Origin: Acidulodesulfobacterium sp021802425
GTDB lineage: Bacteria > SZUA-79 > Acidulodesulfobacterales > Acidulodesulfobacteraceae
Length of the DNA stretch: 64,000 nucleotides
Direction of reading: 5' to 3'
Assembly: GCA_021802425.1 (NCBI GenBank)
Contig: JAJZXJ010000001.1
Coordinates: 62,001-126,000, forward strand
Notes under the pieces: generated by a model
What the model was told of the DNA's origin: nothing
What the model saw: the letters and a program-made list of their open reading frames with translations, nothing else
Databases searched by the model: none
Program-made: the position numbers and the translations under genes
Part shown: in pieces, positions 25,474-34,984 of the stretch
Position numbering within the stretch: the first letter of the stretch is position 1
Layout of the letters: the number at the start of each line of letters is the position of its first letter

Positions 25474-26832
25474 ATGATTGACATAGAGAAATTAGATAAA
25501 GAATTTGTCTGGCATCCCTTTACTCAGATGCTAAACTGGGAAAACGAGCAAAACATTGTTATAGAAAGGGGTGAAGGGGTTTATCTTTACGATATTCGCG
25601 GCAACAGGTACATAGACGGCGTATCGTCTCTCTGGGTAAATATCTTTGGGCATAATAACAGGGAATTAAACGAAGCTATTAAGGAACAGGTTGATAAAAT
25701 ATCCCACAGCACGCTTTTGGGGCTTGCAAATGTTCCATCCGCTATCCTTGCCCAAAAACTTATAGAAATTGCCCCAAAAAATCTCAAAAAGGTTTTCTAT
25801 TCCGATTCCGGTTCGACATCCGTTGAAATAGCCTTAAAGGTTGCATTTCAATATTTCAAGCAAAAGGGCGCAAAGTTTAAAAATAAGAAAAAAATAATAG
25901 CGGCAACATCCGCTTATCACGGGGATACTCTTGGGAGCGTTTCCGTCGGGGGGATAGAAATGTTTCATTCTATTTATAAGCCGCTCCTTTTTGACACTAT
26001 AAGAATTACATATCCTTATTGCTACAGGTGTCCGTTTAATCTTAAATATCCGGACTGCGAACTTCACTGCGCTAAGGAAGCCGAAAAGGTTATCGGCTTT
26101 CATGCTGACGAGGCATGCGCGCTAATTATCGAACCTATGATACAGGGAGCTTCGGGTATGATAACTATGCCGGTCGGATATATGAAAAAAATAGAAAAGG
26201 CATGCAAGGATAATGATGTTCTTTTGATACTGGACGAGGTCGCAACGGGGTTTGGCAGAACCGGCAAAATGTTTGCCGCCTTTCACGAGGATATTCATCC
26301 CGATATAATGTGTATTGCCAAAGGAATTACGGGGGGGTATCTCCCGATGGCGGCGACGCTTTTTACCAAGGAAATTTATGAAGGGTTTCTGGGAAATTAT
26401 GAAGACAATAAGACTTTTTTCCATGGACATACTTATACGGGGAACCAGCTTGCCGCTGCTGCTGCCGTCAAATCCGCCGAGCTTTTCGAAAAATATGACC
26501 TGCTGAATAAAATTAAGCCGTTAATATCTCATTTTAACGAAACCCTTAAGGACTTTAAGCTGCTTAACATCGTGGGAGATATAAGAAACATAGGGCTTAT
26601 GGCGGGCATAGAATTGGTCAAAGACGGAAACACAAAGGAAACTTTCGCACAAAAAGAAAGAATAGGGCATAAAGTTATTCTTAAGGCGCGGGATATGGGT
26701 GTTATCATAAGGCCGCTCGGCGATGTTATCGTTATAATGCCGCCCCTTATCATTGACAGGCAAACCCTTGACACGCTCTTATCGGTAGTTTACGACTCTA
26801 TCAAGTCCGTAAGCAGGGGAGAGCGGATATGA
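25474..26832 (+). CDS. bioA: Adenosylmethionine-8-amino-7-oxononanoate aminotransferase
   Basis: This 452-residue class III PLP aminotransferase makes 7,8-diaminononanoate in biotin synthesis. The sequence has VWHPFTQMLNWE at the start, GVSSLWVNIFGHNNRELN, the phosphate-binding YSDSGSTSVEIALKVAFQYF, the LILDEVATGFGRTGKMFA strand and the PLP lysine in IAKGITGGYLPMA near residue 280. The HPFTQM start and the SLWVNIFGH block separate it from ornithine and GABA aminotransferases. It overlaps dedA by 4 bases. No other biotin gene is in the window, so the pathway is scattered. Confidence 0.93.
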   Translation: MIDIEKLDKEFVWHPFTQMLNWENEQNIVIERGEGVYLYDIRGNRYIDGVSSLWVNIFGHNNRELNEAIKEQVDKISHSTLLGLANVPSAILAQKLIEIAPKNLKKVFYSDSGSTSVEIALKVAFQYFKQKGAKFKNKKKIIAATSAYHGDTLGSVSVGGIEMFHSIYKPLLFDTIRITYPYCYRCPFNLKYPDCELHCAKEAEKVIGFHADEACALIIEPMIQGASGMITMPVGYMKKIEKACKDNDVLLILDEVATGFGRTGKMFAAFHEDIHPDIMCIAKGITGGYLPMAATLFTKEIYEGFLGNYEDNKTFFHGHTYTGNQLAAAAAVKSAELFEKYDLLNKIKPLISHFNETLKDFKLLNIVGDIRNIGLMAGIELVKDGNTKETFAQKERIGHKVILKARDMGVIIRPLGDVIVIMPPLIIDRQTLDTLLSVVYDSIKSVSRGERI

Positions 26833-27461
26833 CTTTAAATCCTAAAGACTTACTAAATAACGGCTACATTGGAATTTTTATACATTGGGCGCTTTCTTTA
26901 GGGTATCCGGGCATTATTTTTTTAATGATTCTGGAGTCTTGCGCCCTCCCCGTTTCATCCGAGGTTGTTTTAGGGTTTTCCGGTTTTTTATCGGGAGAGG
27001 GTAAGATAAACTTTTATCTTGTGGTTTTGAGCGCAACCGTTGGAACATTTATCGGCTCATCCCTGCTCTATTATATCGGAAAAAAGGGCGGAAGACCGTT
27101 AATCGAAAAATACGGGCGATATTTTCTTATTAATAAAGACGATATGGATAAAGCAACCGCATGGTTTAAAAAATATGGAGGTTTTGCGGTATTTGCCGGC
27201 GTTTGCCTGCCTGTCATAAAAACCTATATAGGTTTTCCGCCGGGCGCTTCCCTTATGAATTATAAAAAATTTAGCCTTTACATCATATCAGGCTCCCTTG
27301 TTTATAATACGGGTATAACATATTTAGGTTTGATAGTGGGGAAAAATATAAAGGTTATCCTCCCATACTTTAGCAAATTTGGAACCTTCATAATATTGAT
27401 TGTTGCAGTATTTATAACAATATACCTTTACAGGCATATCAAATCGGCGCTCAAAAATTAA
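26829..27461 (+). CDS. DedA-family membrane protein
   Basis: This 210-residue integral membrane protein has the DedA/SNARE-associated pattern. Landmarks are FLMILESCALPVSSEVVLGFSG, FIGSSLLYYIGKKGGRPLIE and FAGVCLPVIKTYIGFPPG. Four to five hydrophobic segments are visible, including two re-entrant-like helices. DedA proteins take part in lipid-carrier recycling and membrane homeostasis. The start codon overlaps the bioA stop (ATGA), so the two are coupled in translation. The envelope setting (waaA, PHP protein) fits. Confidence 0.87.
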   Translation: MTLNPKDLLNNGYIGIFIHWALSLGYPGIIFLMILESCALPVSSEVVLGFSGFLSGEGKINFYLVVLSATVGTFIGSSLLYYIGKKGGRPLIEKYGRYFLINKDDMDKATAWFKKYGGFAVFAGVCLPVIKTYIGFPPGASLMNYKKFSLYIISGSLVYNTGITYLGLIVGKNIKVILPYFSKFGTFIILIVAVFITIYLYRHIKSALKN

Positions 27462-27482
27462 CCGTTACGGGACACTGCGGGT

Positions 27483-29300
27483 ATGGATATGTTTTTCAAT
27501 AAGAATAAGAACCCTCATCCTGCCGCAACCGCCCGCTTTGCCGCTTACGGAGAAATCGTTTCCAATTTTGCCTATATGCCTTTTAGTTTTAAAAAACGAA
27601 AGGGAATGCAAAACAGTGAAGCCTCTAATAATGCAAATCTTGTAAATTCAAATATCTTATTGCCGGCGGCATCTTTAATTTTATCCATAATTCTTACTAT
27701 CTTATTGAATAAAAATACAATTATTAACCCTGTCCTTATTTTTACGGAATATATTTGTATATGGATAATATTATCCCTATTTTTAATTATTTCTAAAAAT
27801 AAAATTAATAATATAAATATAAGTCAAAAAATTGACACAAAAAATTTACCCGATAATTTTAAAAATAGCTTATGTAATATATCTTGCCAAACCGAGATTT
27901 ATAAAAAAAATAAGCCGTTTGACCTGGGTATTTTAAGCGGAAATAAAAAATTTCCGAATCTGCTAATCGGGCTTGATAGGAAAAAAAGGTTTGAACATAC
28001 GCTCATCGTTTCTCCTACCGGAGGCGGAAAGACATCCCGCTACATAATTCCTAATATTATAAATGACGCAAAATATGCCAATTTAAGCATATTTACGATA
28101 GACATCGACAGCCCTTACCTTTATGAATCCGTTAAAAAAGAATGGATGGAATCGGGGAGAAAGATTATACATTTTGACCCTTACTTTCCAGAAAGACAAG
28201 GCGGCGCCCTTCCAAAAATCCATTTTAATCCCTTAATAGACAAGCAAAAAAAACATCTTTCAAACGATAAACTATATAATTTGTCTTCCTTGCTTTTTTA
28301 TCCCGACAGAGCGGAACTAAACGGCGGCGATGTTCACGCCCACAGGTATTATTCGAAAAGGTCGTCTGATATATTTTACGGATGCCTTTTATACCTTAAA
28401 TACAAATATGAGGTTAAATATTTCAATCTTATTACCGCTAAGAGTTTCTTTGAAAAGGGCATTAAGTTCGTCGAAGGAGAAATAATAAAATTTAACGGGG
28501 AAAATAATAAAAAGGTAAAAGAGTTATTTAATAACTTTTTGGAACTTCCGCCTTTCGAAAGAGCAAAAATTATTACGGATATATTAAACACCCTTGACTT
28601 TTTGAATGACGAAAATGTTACGGCTTATTTTAAAAGTAATGCCGGTATTGATAAGGATAAAACAGGAAGCGGGGATTTTTTTATCGATGATTTTTTCGAA
28701 AATGACACTCTCTTTATAATCGGCGTACCGAAGGAAAGGATAAATTCCGGGGGAGCAAAGCTTATGTCATTTATAACCGGTATTTTTATGAACGGGGTAT
28801 ATGAAGATAGAAGAAAAAGATTGAGAGCGGATATTAGCGAAGTTAGCGGCAGTGAAAACAAAGGTGAACCACGCGACATATTTATGTATTTAGATGAGTT
28901 TCCTGCATTATCTTTAAATAACTTCGATGTCGAACTTGCAAACTTAAGAAAAACAAACACAGGCGTATGTTTAACCGCACAGGATATCGCCTTTATAAAA
29001 AGCAAGTACAGGGATGCTTCTTTAATTACGGCGAATATAGGAACCCATATCATAATGGGTCATGCAAGCCATGAAACTTGCGAATATTATTCGGGCATGT
29101 CGGGGGAAAAGTATGTATTTCACAAAGAATTAATAAAAAGGGATATTAAATCTTTATGGTATGACGCCCTTCACGAAACACCTGTTGCATCGGGTTTGTA
29201 TCCGCTAATATCGGCGGACGAAATAAAAAATATGGACGAGAATAGCGTCTTAATCTATACAAAATACATTAATCCGTTTATATTAAATCTAAAGCCGTGA
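27483..29300 (+). CDS. Orphan VirD4/TraG-like type IV coupling ATPase
   Basis: This protein of 605 residues starts with two membrane helices (about 55-75 and 80-103). They are followed by an FtsK/TraG-type ATPase. The Walker A motif is VSPTGGGKTSRYIIPN near residue 175, and the Walker B motif is IFMYLDEFPALSLNN near 465. Further landmarks are FDPYFPERQGG, VCLTAQDIAFI and IIMGHASHETCEYY, typical of the conjugative coupling-protein family that feeds DNA or protein substrates to type IV secretion systems. No other type IV secretion gene, relaxase or integrase is near. It sits behind dedA in what may be the same transcript. Its partner is unknown. Confidence 0.8.
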   Translation: MDMFFNKNKNPHPAATARFAAYGEIVSNFAYMPFSFKKRKGMQNSEASNNANLVNSNILLPAASLILSIILTILLNKNTIINPVLIFTEYICIWIILSLFLIISKNKINNINISQKIDTKNLPDNFKNSLCNISCQTEIYKKNKPFDLGILSGNKKFPNLLIGLDRKKRFEHTLIVSPTGGGKTSRYIIPNIINDAKYANLSIFTIDIDSPYLYESVKKEWMESGRKIIHFDPYFPERQGGALPKIHFNPLIDKQKKHLSNDKLYNLSSLLFYPDRAELNGGDVHAHRYYSKRSSDIFYGCLLYLKYKYEVKYFNLITAKSFFEKGIKFVEGEIIKFNGENNKKVKELFNNFLELPPFERAKIITDILNTLDFLNDENVTAYFKSNAGIDKDKTGSGDFFIDDFFENDTLFIIGVPKERINSGGAKLMSFITGIFMNGVYEDRRKRLRADISEVSGSENKGEPRDIFMYLDEFPALSLNNFDVELANLRKTNTGVCLTAQDIAFIKSKYRDASLITANIGTHIIMGHASHETCEYYSGMSGEKYVFHKELIKRDIKSLWYDALHETPVASGLYPLISADEIKNMDENSVLIYTKYINPFILNLKP

Positions 29301-29316
29301 GCGCTAATCTTTCCCC

Positions 29317-31203
29317 TTATTTTTGCAGGTTGATAGCGCTAATCATTGAAGCGGCAAGACTTTTATAGATTCCGGAGACCGCATTACGGTTAAGTTTCTC
29401 ATAATATTTTAACGCCTGCGTCCTGTTGTTTAAATCTTTAAGGTAGATAAAGGCTATTTGAGACAGCTCGTATTGGAAGTGCCTTCCGGATTTGTCAAGG
29501 GCGTATCCCTTTTTAAAATCTAAAAGCGATGCCGTATAGTTATGAAATTTATAATTTATAAGACCAAGATAATAGTATGTGCCGTATAAAATATTTTCAT
29601 AGCCCCTTTTTTTCGAGTGTCCATTTTTAACGACATCGTTAAAATATATCGATGCGGTTTTCATATTGTTTTGATTATATTCATAGACGGCCAAAAGATA
29701 AAGATTTTTTATTTTTTCTAATCCATGCAATATGTCTATGCTTCCTTTTAAAAGATTTATAAGCCTGCTTTTATAATTTAGTTTTTTATACAATTCTATT
29801 TTTAAGTTAATTATGCCGTTTTTCGCGGCCGTTTTATTGGCGCTTTTAAACGGAACGCCGCTTAAAAGGAGCAGCGATTTTTTGTATTTTCCGGCTTCAT
29901 AGTAAACTGAAGCCAAAAATAATTTTGAATTTATATTTTTACTTAAATCATAATATTTTTTTGCGTAAGCCTCGGCACCCTTTTTGTCGTTTTCTTTAAG
30001 TTTAATTTTGGCAAGATATAAATAAATTTCGGGATTTATAAATTTATTTGGAATTAAAAATTCCATTTTTTCCATTATTTTAAATGGATTTTTAAAATCA
30101 TTATGCTTATACATATTTTTTATGATTTTAAATAATAAATCCGATGCCGATTTTTCATATATAGCCATACCTTTTTCGGGCAGTCGATAATTAAATAATA
30201 TTCTTTTTAAATATTCAAGACTCGTTTCGTATTTTTTATTTTTTTTATAAAATTCTGCTAAAAATTTCAAAGCGGATAATTTAATTTCGGGATAATCCGT
30301 TTCCAGCGACTCATCTTTTATATATTTGAGTCCCGCCGGATTATTTTGCTTTATTAAAGATATTCCGTAATATAGCTTTGATGCGTGATAATAGTAATCC
30401 GAACAATATTTAGAGGAATTTGCGAAAAGATTTTGCGCTGCCGCGTATTTTTTTTCTTTTAAAAAGACAAGCCCTTCAAAATAAGATTTATAGCACAAAT
30501 CCTTTTCTTTCGGATAAAATAAATTTTTATTATTTAAAATTATTAAAGCATCGGATAAATTATTTCTATATTTTATAAGATAATTCAAATAGACCGACTT
30601 GAAATAATTTCCGCGTTTCTTTAAATATTCTATTTTTTTTAAGATGGTAGATACGCTATCCTCGTTGAATAATTTATTTGCTTCTTTTACTTTTCGATAA
30701 GCCGCATAAGAAAGGGTTAAATAAATAAGGGACCTGTCATTTAACCCCGCCCCCTTTTCCGTTTTTTTTAGTAAAAAATCGAAATCTCTTATAGAGCGCC
30801 TGTAATTTTTAAGATTGAAATCGCATCTTGCCATATAAAATATGACATCATAAATTTTTTTATAATCGGGGTTTTTATATATAATTCTTTGAAAATACGG
30901 CTTTGCCATAAAAAAATCCCTGTATTTATAAAGTATTTTGCCGTATAAATAATATACATCGGATGAAAATGTTTTTCTGAGCGGATAGTTGTCCAATATA
31001 AATTTAACTCTGCTCAACGCGCTTCTTAAGTTGCCCGCATTGTAATATGCTGCGGCTTTGCGATATAACATAAGGGCTTTTTTATTTTCAACCAGCGCCG
31101 TTTTTCCGTAAACTTTATTTAGAAAAAAAGAGTGCGTTACCGATAAAACTATTAAAGCGATAAAAAATAGGCCGATTTTTTTATTTTTTTCTGCTTTTTT
31201 CAT
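29317..31203 (-). CDS. Exported TPR-repeat protein
   Basis: This protein of 628 residues has a signal peptide or N-terminal anchor (residues about 8-30) and tetratricopeptide-like repeats through the rest. Repeat-like units include ALMLYRKAAAYYNAGNLRSA, VFYMARCDFNLKNYRRSIRD and LGLINYKFHNYTASLLDFKK. The protein is rich in Tyr, Lys and Asn. It probably acts as a periplasmic or outer-membrane scaffold. Its start overlaps the end of the sigma-54 activator by 23 bases, so the two are coupled. The activator's motility context suggests a motility role, though this is inference. Confidence 0.75.
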   Translation of the reverse strand: MKKAEKNKKIGLFFIALIVLSVTHSFFLNKVYGKTALVENKKALMLYRKAAAYYNAGNLRSALSRVKFILDNYPLRKTFSSDVYYLYGKILYKYRDFFMAKPYFQRIIYKNPDYKKIYDVIFYMARCDFNLKNYRRSIRDFDFLLKKTEKGAGLNDRSLIYLTLSYAAYRKVKEANKLFNEDSVSTILKKIEYLKKRGNYFKSVYLNYLIKYRNNLSDALIILNNKNLFYPKEKDLCYKSYFEGLVFLKEKKYAAAQNLFANSSKYCSDYYYHASKLYYGISLIKQNNPAGLKYIKDESLETDYPEIKLSALKFLAEFYKKNKKYETSLEYLKRILFNYRLPEKGMAIYEKSASDLLFKIIKNMYKHNDFKNPFKIMEKMEFLIPNKFINPEIYLYLAKIKLKENDKKGAEAYAKKYYDLSKNINSKLFLASVYYEAGKYKKSLLLLSGVPFKSANKTAAKNGIINLKIELYKKLNYKSRLINLLKGSIDILHGLEKIKNLYLLAVYEYNQNNMKTASIYFNDVVKNGHSKKRGYENILYGTYYYLGLINYKFHNYTASLLDFKKGYALDKSGRHFQYELSQIAFIYLKDLNNRTQALKYYEKLNRNAVSGIYKSLAASMISAINLQK

Positions 31204-32689
31204 ATCTTTTTAATTTTTCTATAAGAGTGGTCCTGTTTAAGCCAAGCATTCTTGCGGCTTTTTCTTTTACCCCTCCGGATGTTTCCATAGCCTTTCGTAT
31301 AATCTCGAACTCGATTTCTTCGATTTTATCCTTAAGATTGAAATTACAATCTTCGGAGCTCATCTGCATGCCTTTAATATCAGGTATAGTTAAATTGTTA
31401 ATTATATCTTTTTTTTCTATTTGATTATTTTCCGTATTTGCGCCGCTTTTAAAATATTTTTCGGGTATATCTTTGTTCGTGATTAAACCGCTTTCGTTTA
31501 AAACTACAAGCATCTCGATAAGATTTTCTATTTCCCTGATATTCCCGTACCAGGCATAATTTAGAAGGGTTAAAAGCGCATCTTCCGACATGCCGTAAAT
31601 CTGATTATTTTGATATGCGCTGAATTTTTTTAAAAAATAATAGATTAACACAATAATGTCCGTTTTTCTCTCTCTTAAAGGGGCTAAATGAATCGGGATA
31701 ACATTAATCCTGTAATAAAAATCCTCCCTGAACAGATTTTTTACAATCAAATCCTCAAGATTTTTATTTGTCGCCGAGATAATTCTTGCATCTATTTTTT
31801 TTGCCTTTATGGCGCCGATAGGTTCTATTTCGCGTTCCTGGATTACCCTTAAAAGCTTTACCTGGAGCGAAAGACTCATATCGCCGATTTCGTCTAAAAA
31901 TATGGTAGATTTATCGGCAAGCTCGAATCTTCCGGGTTTATCGTTAAAAGCCCCCGTAAAAGCCCCCTTTTTATATCCGAAAAGTTCGCTTTCGAGAAGC
32001 CCTTCGGGGAAAGCTCCGCAATTTATGGAAACCATCGGCTTTTGATTTCTATTAGATTTGCCGTGTATTAACCTTGCTATAAGCTCCTTTCCTGTTCCCG
32101 ATTCCCCAGTTATTAACACATTGCTGTCGGATTGCGATATTTTATAGGCTTTTTCAACGGTTGCCCTGATATGATTTGAAATCCCGTATATATTAATCCC
32201 GCGAGAGTCCCCGGTATCAATGTCCATATTGTCAAATCTTTGACATAAATCTGCCAAAAGGGAGGATTCTTTATCAATAAAAGCATTATAATGTTTTTTC
32301 TTAAAAATTTTTGAATCTATAAATTTTTCATAATTAAGATATTTAATATTTTCGGGGTGAATTATATGGTCGATATCATGTTTTATAAAAAAGATTAAAT
32401 CATCCGTATTTAAATTGTAAATGTTCTCGATATACACAAAAAGCTTTACATTTCTTTTGGGGGATATTTTTGATACTTTAGATATAAAAGTTTTATTATT
32501 TTCTATAATAATGTAAGTATTATTGTCGAAATTGGCGGGAAGTTCTTCGATATTTTTCAGTGCGCTTATCTTAGCCTCGTCTATAGTTTTTTTAAGTCCG
32601 TTTTTCAACAGGCTAATTGTCGGCTTTGATTTGATTATGATATAAACTAATGATTTAAAGTTTTTTTCGGTTTGACTAAAGTTACTCAT
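31181..32689 (-). CDS. Sigma-54-dependent transcriptional activator (FleQ/FlrA-like)
   Basis: This enhancer-binding protein has 502 residues. The AAA+ domain has Walker A ITGESGTGKELIARLIHG, the sigma-54 contact GAFTGA in KKGAFTGAFNDKPG and Walker B IFLDEIGDM. A Fis-type helix-turn-helix closes the protein (GVKEKAARMLGLNRTTLIEK). The first 160 residues are receiver-like but lack a clear phospho-acceptor Asp. FleQ and FlrA, which activate flagellar genes, also have such a domain. It sits beside the flagellar cluster, where it could act as the top-level flagellar activator, although no experiment supports that. It overlaps the downstream TPR gene. Confidence 0.82.
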   Translation of the reverse strand: MSNFSQTEKNFKSLVYIIIKSKPTISLLKNGLKKTIDEAKISALKNIEELPANFDNNTYIIIENNKTFISKVSKISPKRNVKLFVYIENIYNLNTDDLIFFIKHDIDHIIHPENIKYLNYEKFIDSKIFKKKHYNAFIDKESSLLADLCQRFDNMDIDTGDSRGINIYGISNHIRATVEKAYKISQSDSNVLITGESGTGKELIARLIHGKSNRNQKPMVSINCGAFPEGLLESELFGYKKGAFTGAFNDKPGRFELADKSTIFLDEIGDMSLSLQVKLLRVIQEREIEPIGAIKAKKIDARIISATNKNLEDLIVKNLFREDFYYRINVIPIHLAPLRERKTDIIVLIYYFLKKFSAYQNNQIYGMSEDALLTLLNYAWYGNIREIENLIEMLVVLNESGLITNKDIPEKYFKSGANTENNQIEKKDIINNLTIPDIKGMQMSSEDCNFNLKDKIEEIEFEIIRKAMETSGGVKEKAARMLGLNRTTLIEKLKRYEKSRKK

Positions 32690-32710
32690 ATTATTTATAA
32701 TCTATATATT

Positions 32711-33229
32711 ATGATAACAATTATAATAGACGGATATAACTTCATTTTCAACTCATATTTTAAAATCAATGTTAAATCCGAGAAACTCCAAAAACTTAGA
32801 GATGATACCGTCAATTTTTTATCAAAATATTATAATGTAAAAAGAAATAAAGTGATAGTGGTTTTTGACGGGTATAATACGCTTGAATTGTCGGAATCGA
32901 AGTATGTTCTTCAAAATATCGAAGTAATATATTCCAAAAAGGACGAAAAGGCGGACGATGTTATTGTAAGACTTGCAAAGGGGTGTGAAAATTCTATTGT
33001 CGTCACAAATGACAATGAAATCAGAAGGAGCGTTGAGGGCGTGAACTGTTCATGTATGAGCCCCGAAGAATTTAAAATGCTTGCAGGAAATATTATTAAC
33101 GGCGGTTATAGCGATATTGCACCGTATAGCATTGAAGATGAGGATATGTCAAACCGCAAGAAAAAGGGGAATCCGCACAGGCTTTCGAAGAAGGAAAGGC
33201 TTAAGATTAAAAAAATTAAAAAAATTTGA
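32711..33229 (+). CDS. NYN-domain (YacP-like) predicted ribonuclease
   Basis: This protein of about 172 residues has a PIN-like NYN domain. The acidic metal site is visible in ITIIIDGYNFIFNS, VVFDGYNTLEL, EKADDVIVRLA and VVTNDNEIRRS. Bacterial YacP relatives are predicted ribonucleases. The C-terminal tail is very basic (KKKGNPHRLSKKERLKIKKI) and would bind RNA. The frame is open from 32672, but ATG 32711 begins at the conserved strand and avoids overlap with the divergent activator, so it is used. It ends 9 bases from the convergent fliH. Confidence 0.82.
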   Translation: MITIIIDGYNFIFNSYFKINVKSEKLQKLRDDTVNFLSKYYNVKRNKVIVVFDGYNTLELSESKYVLQNIEVIYSKKDEKADDVIVRLAKGCENSIVVTNDNEIRRSVEGVNCSCMSPEEFKMLAGNIINGGYSDIAPYSIEDEDMSNRKKKGNPHRLSKKERLKIKKIKKI

Positions 33230-33238
33230 ATATTTTAT

Positions 33239-33967
33239 TTAATCGGGCGTTATTTTTGTAAAGGCTTTTTTTATTTGTGCTATCTGCGAAGCTAACCTTG
33301 CGTCTATTTCACCAAAATCAGTTTTTATTATAACGTCCCCCTGCAGGATGTTTGGGTCGGGCAAAAATTCGATATTAGTTTCTTTTGTTATAGAATCTTT
33401 TATTAAGTCAGGGTTTTTATTTATTGTATTATAATCGGCGGCGTTTAAATAAATCTTAAAATTTACCGTTGCCGATGTGTTATTTATTGCATCGGCAATT
33501 ATACCACTCAACGCATCATAATTTGTAGAAACAATTTGTTTTGTAATGATTTGAGCAATATTAAAGGTTAATTCTATTACATCTGCTTTTACATCCTCGT
33601 ACAGTATATTTTTAAACTGTTCGATGGAATTTGCAGCCTTCCGAATGTTTTTGATGCTATCTTCCAACAATCTTAACGCCTCGTTCCTGCCCTCGTTAAA
33701 GCCCCCTTCGTAGCCGTTTTTTCTGGCGCTGTCGAAGACGGCTTTCTCCCTGCCCTGATACTCTTTCCCTAATTTCTTTTTATAATTTTCTATATAGCTT
33801 AATATATATTTTTGAAGTGAAACAGGGACAGGTTCCAAAGCCGCCATTAATTCATTATTATCGTCTTTAACTTCATTTTGCAGGACATTGACTAATAGTG
33901 TTTTATTCCCGTCATATACGGTTTTGCCCTCTATGTTAACACCATCGCCTTTTAGAATTTCAGCCAT
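33239..33967 (-). CDS. fliH: Flagellar assembly protein FliH
   Basis: This protein of about 242 residues is FliH, which binds and regulates the export ATPase FliI. It has a long middle region rich in charged helix (YIENYKKKLGKEYQGREKAV) and the FliH C-terminal domain (VKADVIELTFNIAQIITKQI, then LQGDVIIKTDFGEIDARLAS). The frame is open from TTG 33988, which overlaps fliG, but ATG 33967 is chosen as the more usual codon. It is the last gene of the leftward operon. The usual following gene fliI is missing here. Confidence 0.86.
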   Translation of the reverse strand: MAEILKGDGVNIEGKTVYDGNKTLLVNVLQNEVKDDNNELMAALEPVPVSLQKYILSYIENYKKKLGKEYQGREKAVFDSARKNGYEGGFNEGRNEALRLLEDSIKNIRKAANSIEQFKNILYEDVKADVIELTFNIAQIITKQIVSTNYDALSGIIADAINNTSATVNFKIYLNAADYNTINKNPDLIKDSITKETNIEFLPDPNILQGDVIIKTDFGEIDARLASQIAQIKKAFTKITPD

Positions 33968-33980
33968 TATTTTAATTGCT

Positions 33981-34982
33981 TTAAACAAGTTTTTCGCTTT
34001 CGCTTTTTACGGCTAAGCTGATTTTGCCTTCATCCTCAAGCCTTCTTGCAATCTTTAAAATTTCGTGCTGTACCTTTTCCACCTCGGAAAGCTTTTTGGG
34101 TCCCAATGCCTCTAAATCATCCGCTATCATTTCCTGCGCTCTTTTTGATACATTGGCAAGGATCTTATTTTTGAGCTCGTCGGAAGCTGTTTTCAATGCC
34201 ATAACAATCTGGTCGTGCGATATCTCTCTAAGCATTAACTGCATAGATTTATCGTCAACCATTGCAAGATCGTCAAATGTAAACATAAGCTCTCTTATCT
34301 TTTCCGCCTCTTCTTTATCCATCGTTTCGATATCGTTTAGTATCGGCTCCTCTATGGATTTATCCATATTATTTAAAATGTCTGCCACGATTCTTACGCC
34401 GCCTACCAGTTTGCTCTGGGTCGAACCCGTCGATTTTAACTGTTCCTGAAGAACCTCGTCGAGGTCTTTGATTATACCCGGCGGAACTCTTTCTAATTTG
34501 GACAGCCTGAAGACTACCTGCGACCTTATCGACGAGGGCAGGATGCTGATTACCGTCGCCGCCTGCAAAGGTTCTAAATGCCCCAGTATTAAGGCAATAG
34601 TTTGGGGATGTTCATTTTTTACGAAATCTGCGATAACATGAGGATCAAGCCATTTTAATGTTTGAAGCCCTTCTTCCTCTATAGGGCCGTGCAGATTATC
34701 TAATATTTTTTTTGCTTTATCGGGGTCAAGAGATTTGGCTATAAGGTTTTTAACAAAATCATCCCCTTTAACGACTATGCCGACTTTTGAAAAATTGGAG
34801 TTAAAATCCTTCAGCACCGATTCGGAATCATCTTTTTCGATCGTCGGAAGCTGATCCATATACTTCGTAATTTTCTGTATCTCCATTAATTCGAGCCTTT
34901 TTATAATTTCGGAAGCGGCGTCTTCGCCAACCGAAACAAGAAATATTGCCGCCTTTTCCGGACCTGAAAATTTTCTCGCCAT
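33981..34982 (-). CDS. fliG: Flagellar motor switch protein FliG
   Basis: This 333-residue switch protein sits on the MS-ring and transmits torque. It begins with KFSGPEKAAIFLVSVGEDAA and has the EHPQ motif in VKNEHPQTIALILGHLEP in the middle domain. The C-terminal torque domain shows MFTFDDLAMVDDKSMQLMLR with charged positions. The length is normal for FliG. The gene starts 2 bases after fliF ends. It is co-transcribed with fliF and fliH. Confidence 0.95.
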   Translation of the reverse strand: MARKFSGPEKAAIFLVSVGEDAASEIIKRLELMEIQKITKYMDQLPTIEKDDSESVLKDFNSNFSKVGIVVKGDDFVKNLIAKSLDPDKAKKILDNLHGPIEEEGLQTLKWLDPHVIADFVKNEHPQTIALILGHLEPLQAATVISILPSSIRSQVVFRLSKLERVPPGIIKDLDEVLQEQLKSTGSTQSKLVGGVRIVADILNNMDKSIEEPILNDIETMDKEEAEKIRELMFTFDDLAMVDDKSMQLMLREISHDQIVMALKTASDELKNKILANVSKRAQEMIADDLEALGPKKLSEVEKVQHEILKIARRLEDEGKISLAVKSESEKLV

Positions 34983-34984
34983 TT

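Noticed and set aside
27483..29300. FtsK/SpoIIIE chromosome-partition ATPase
   Set aside because: Only two membrane helices, no gamma DNA-recognition domain, and TraG-type landmarks such as the ATAQD-like CLTAQD strand and the GHASHETCEYY segment point to the coupling-protein family.
32672..32711. Upstream start for the NYN gene at 32672
   Set aside because: It would overlap the divergent activator's coding region and adds residues before the conserved first strand.
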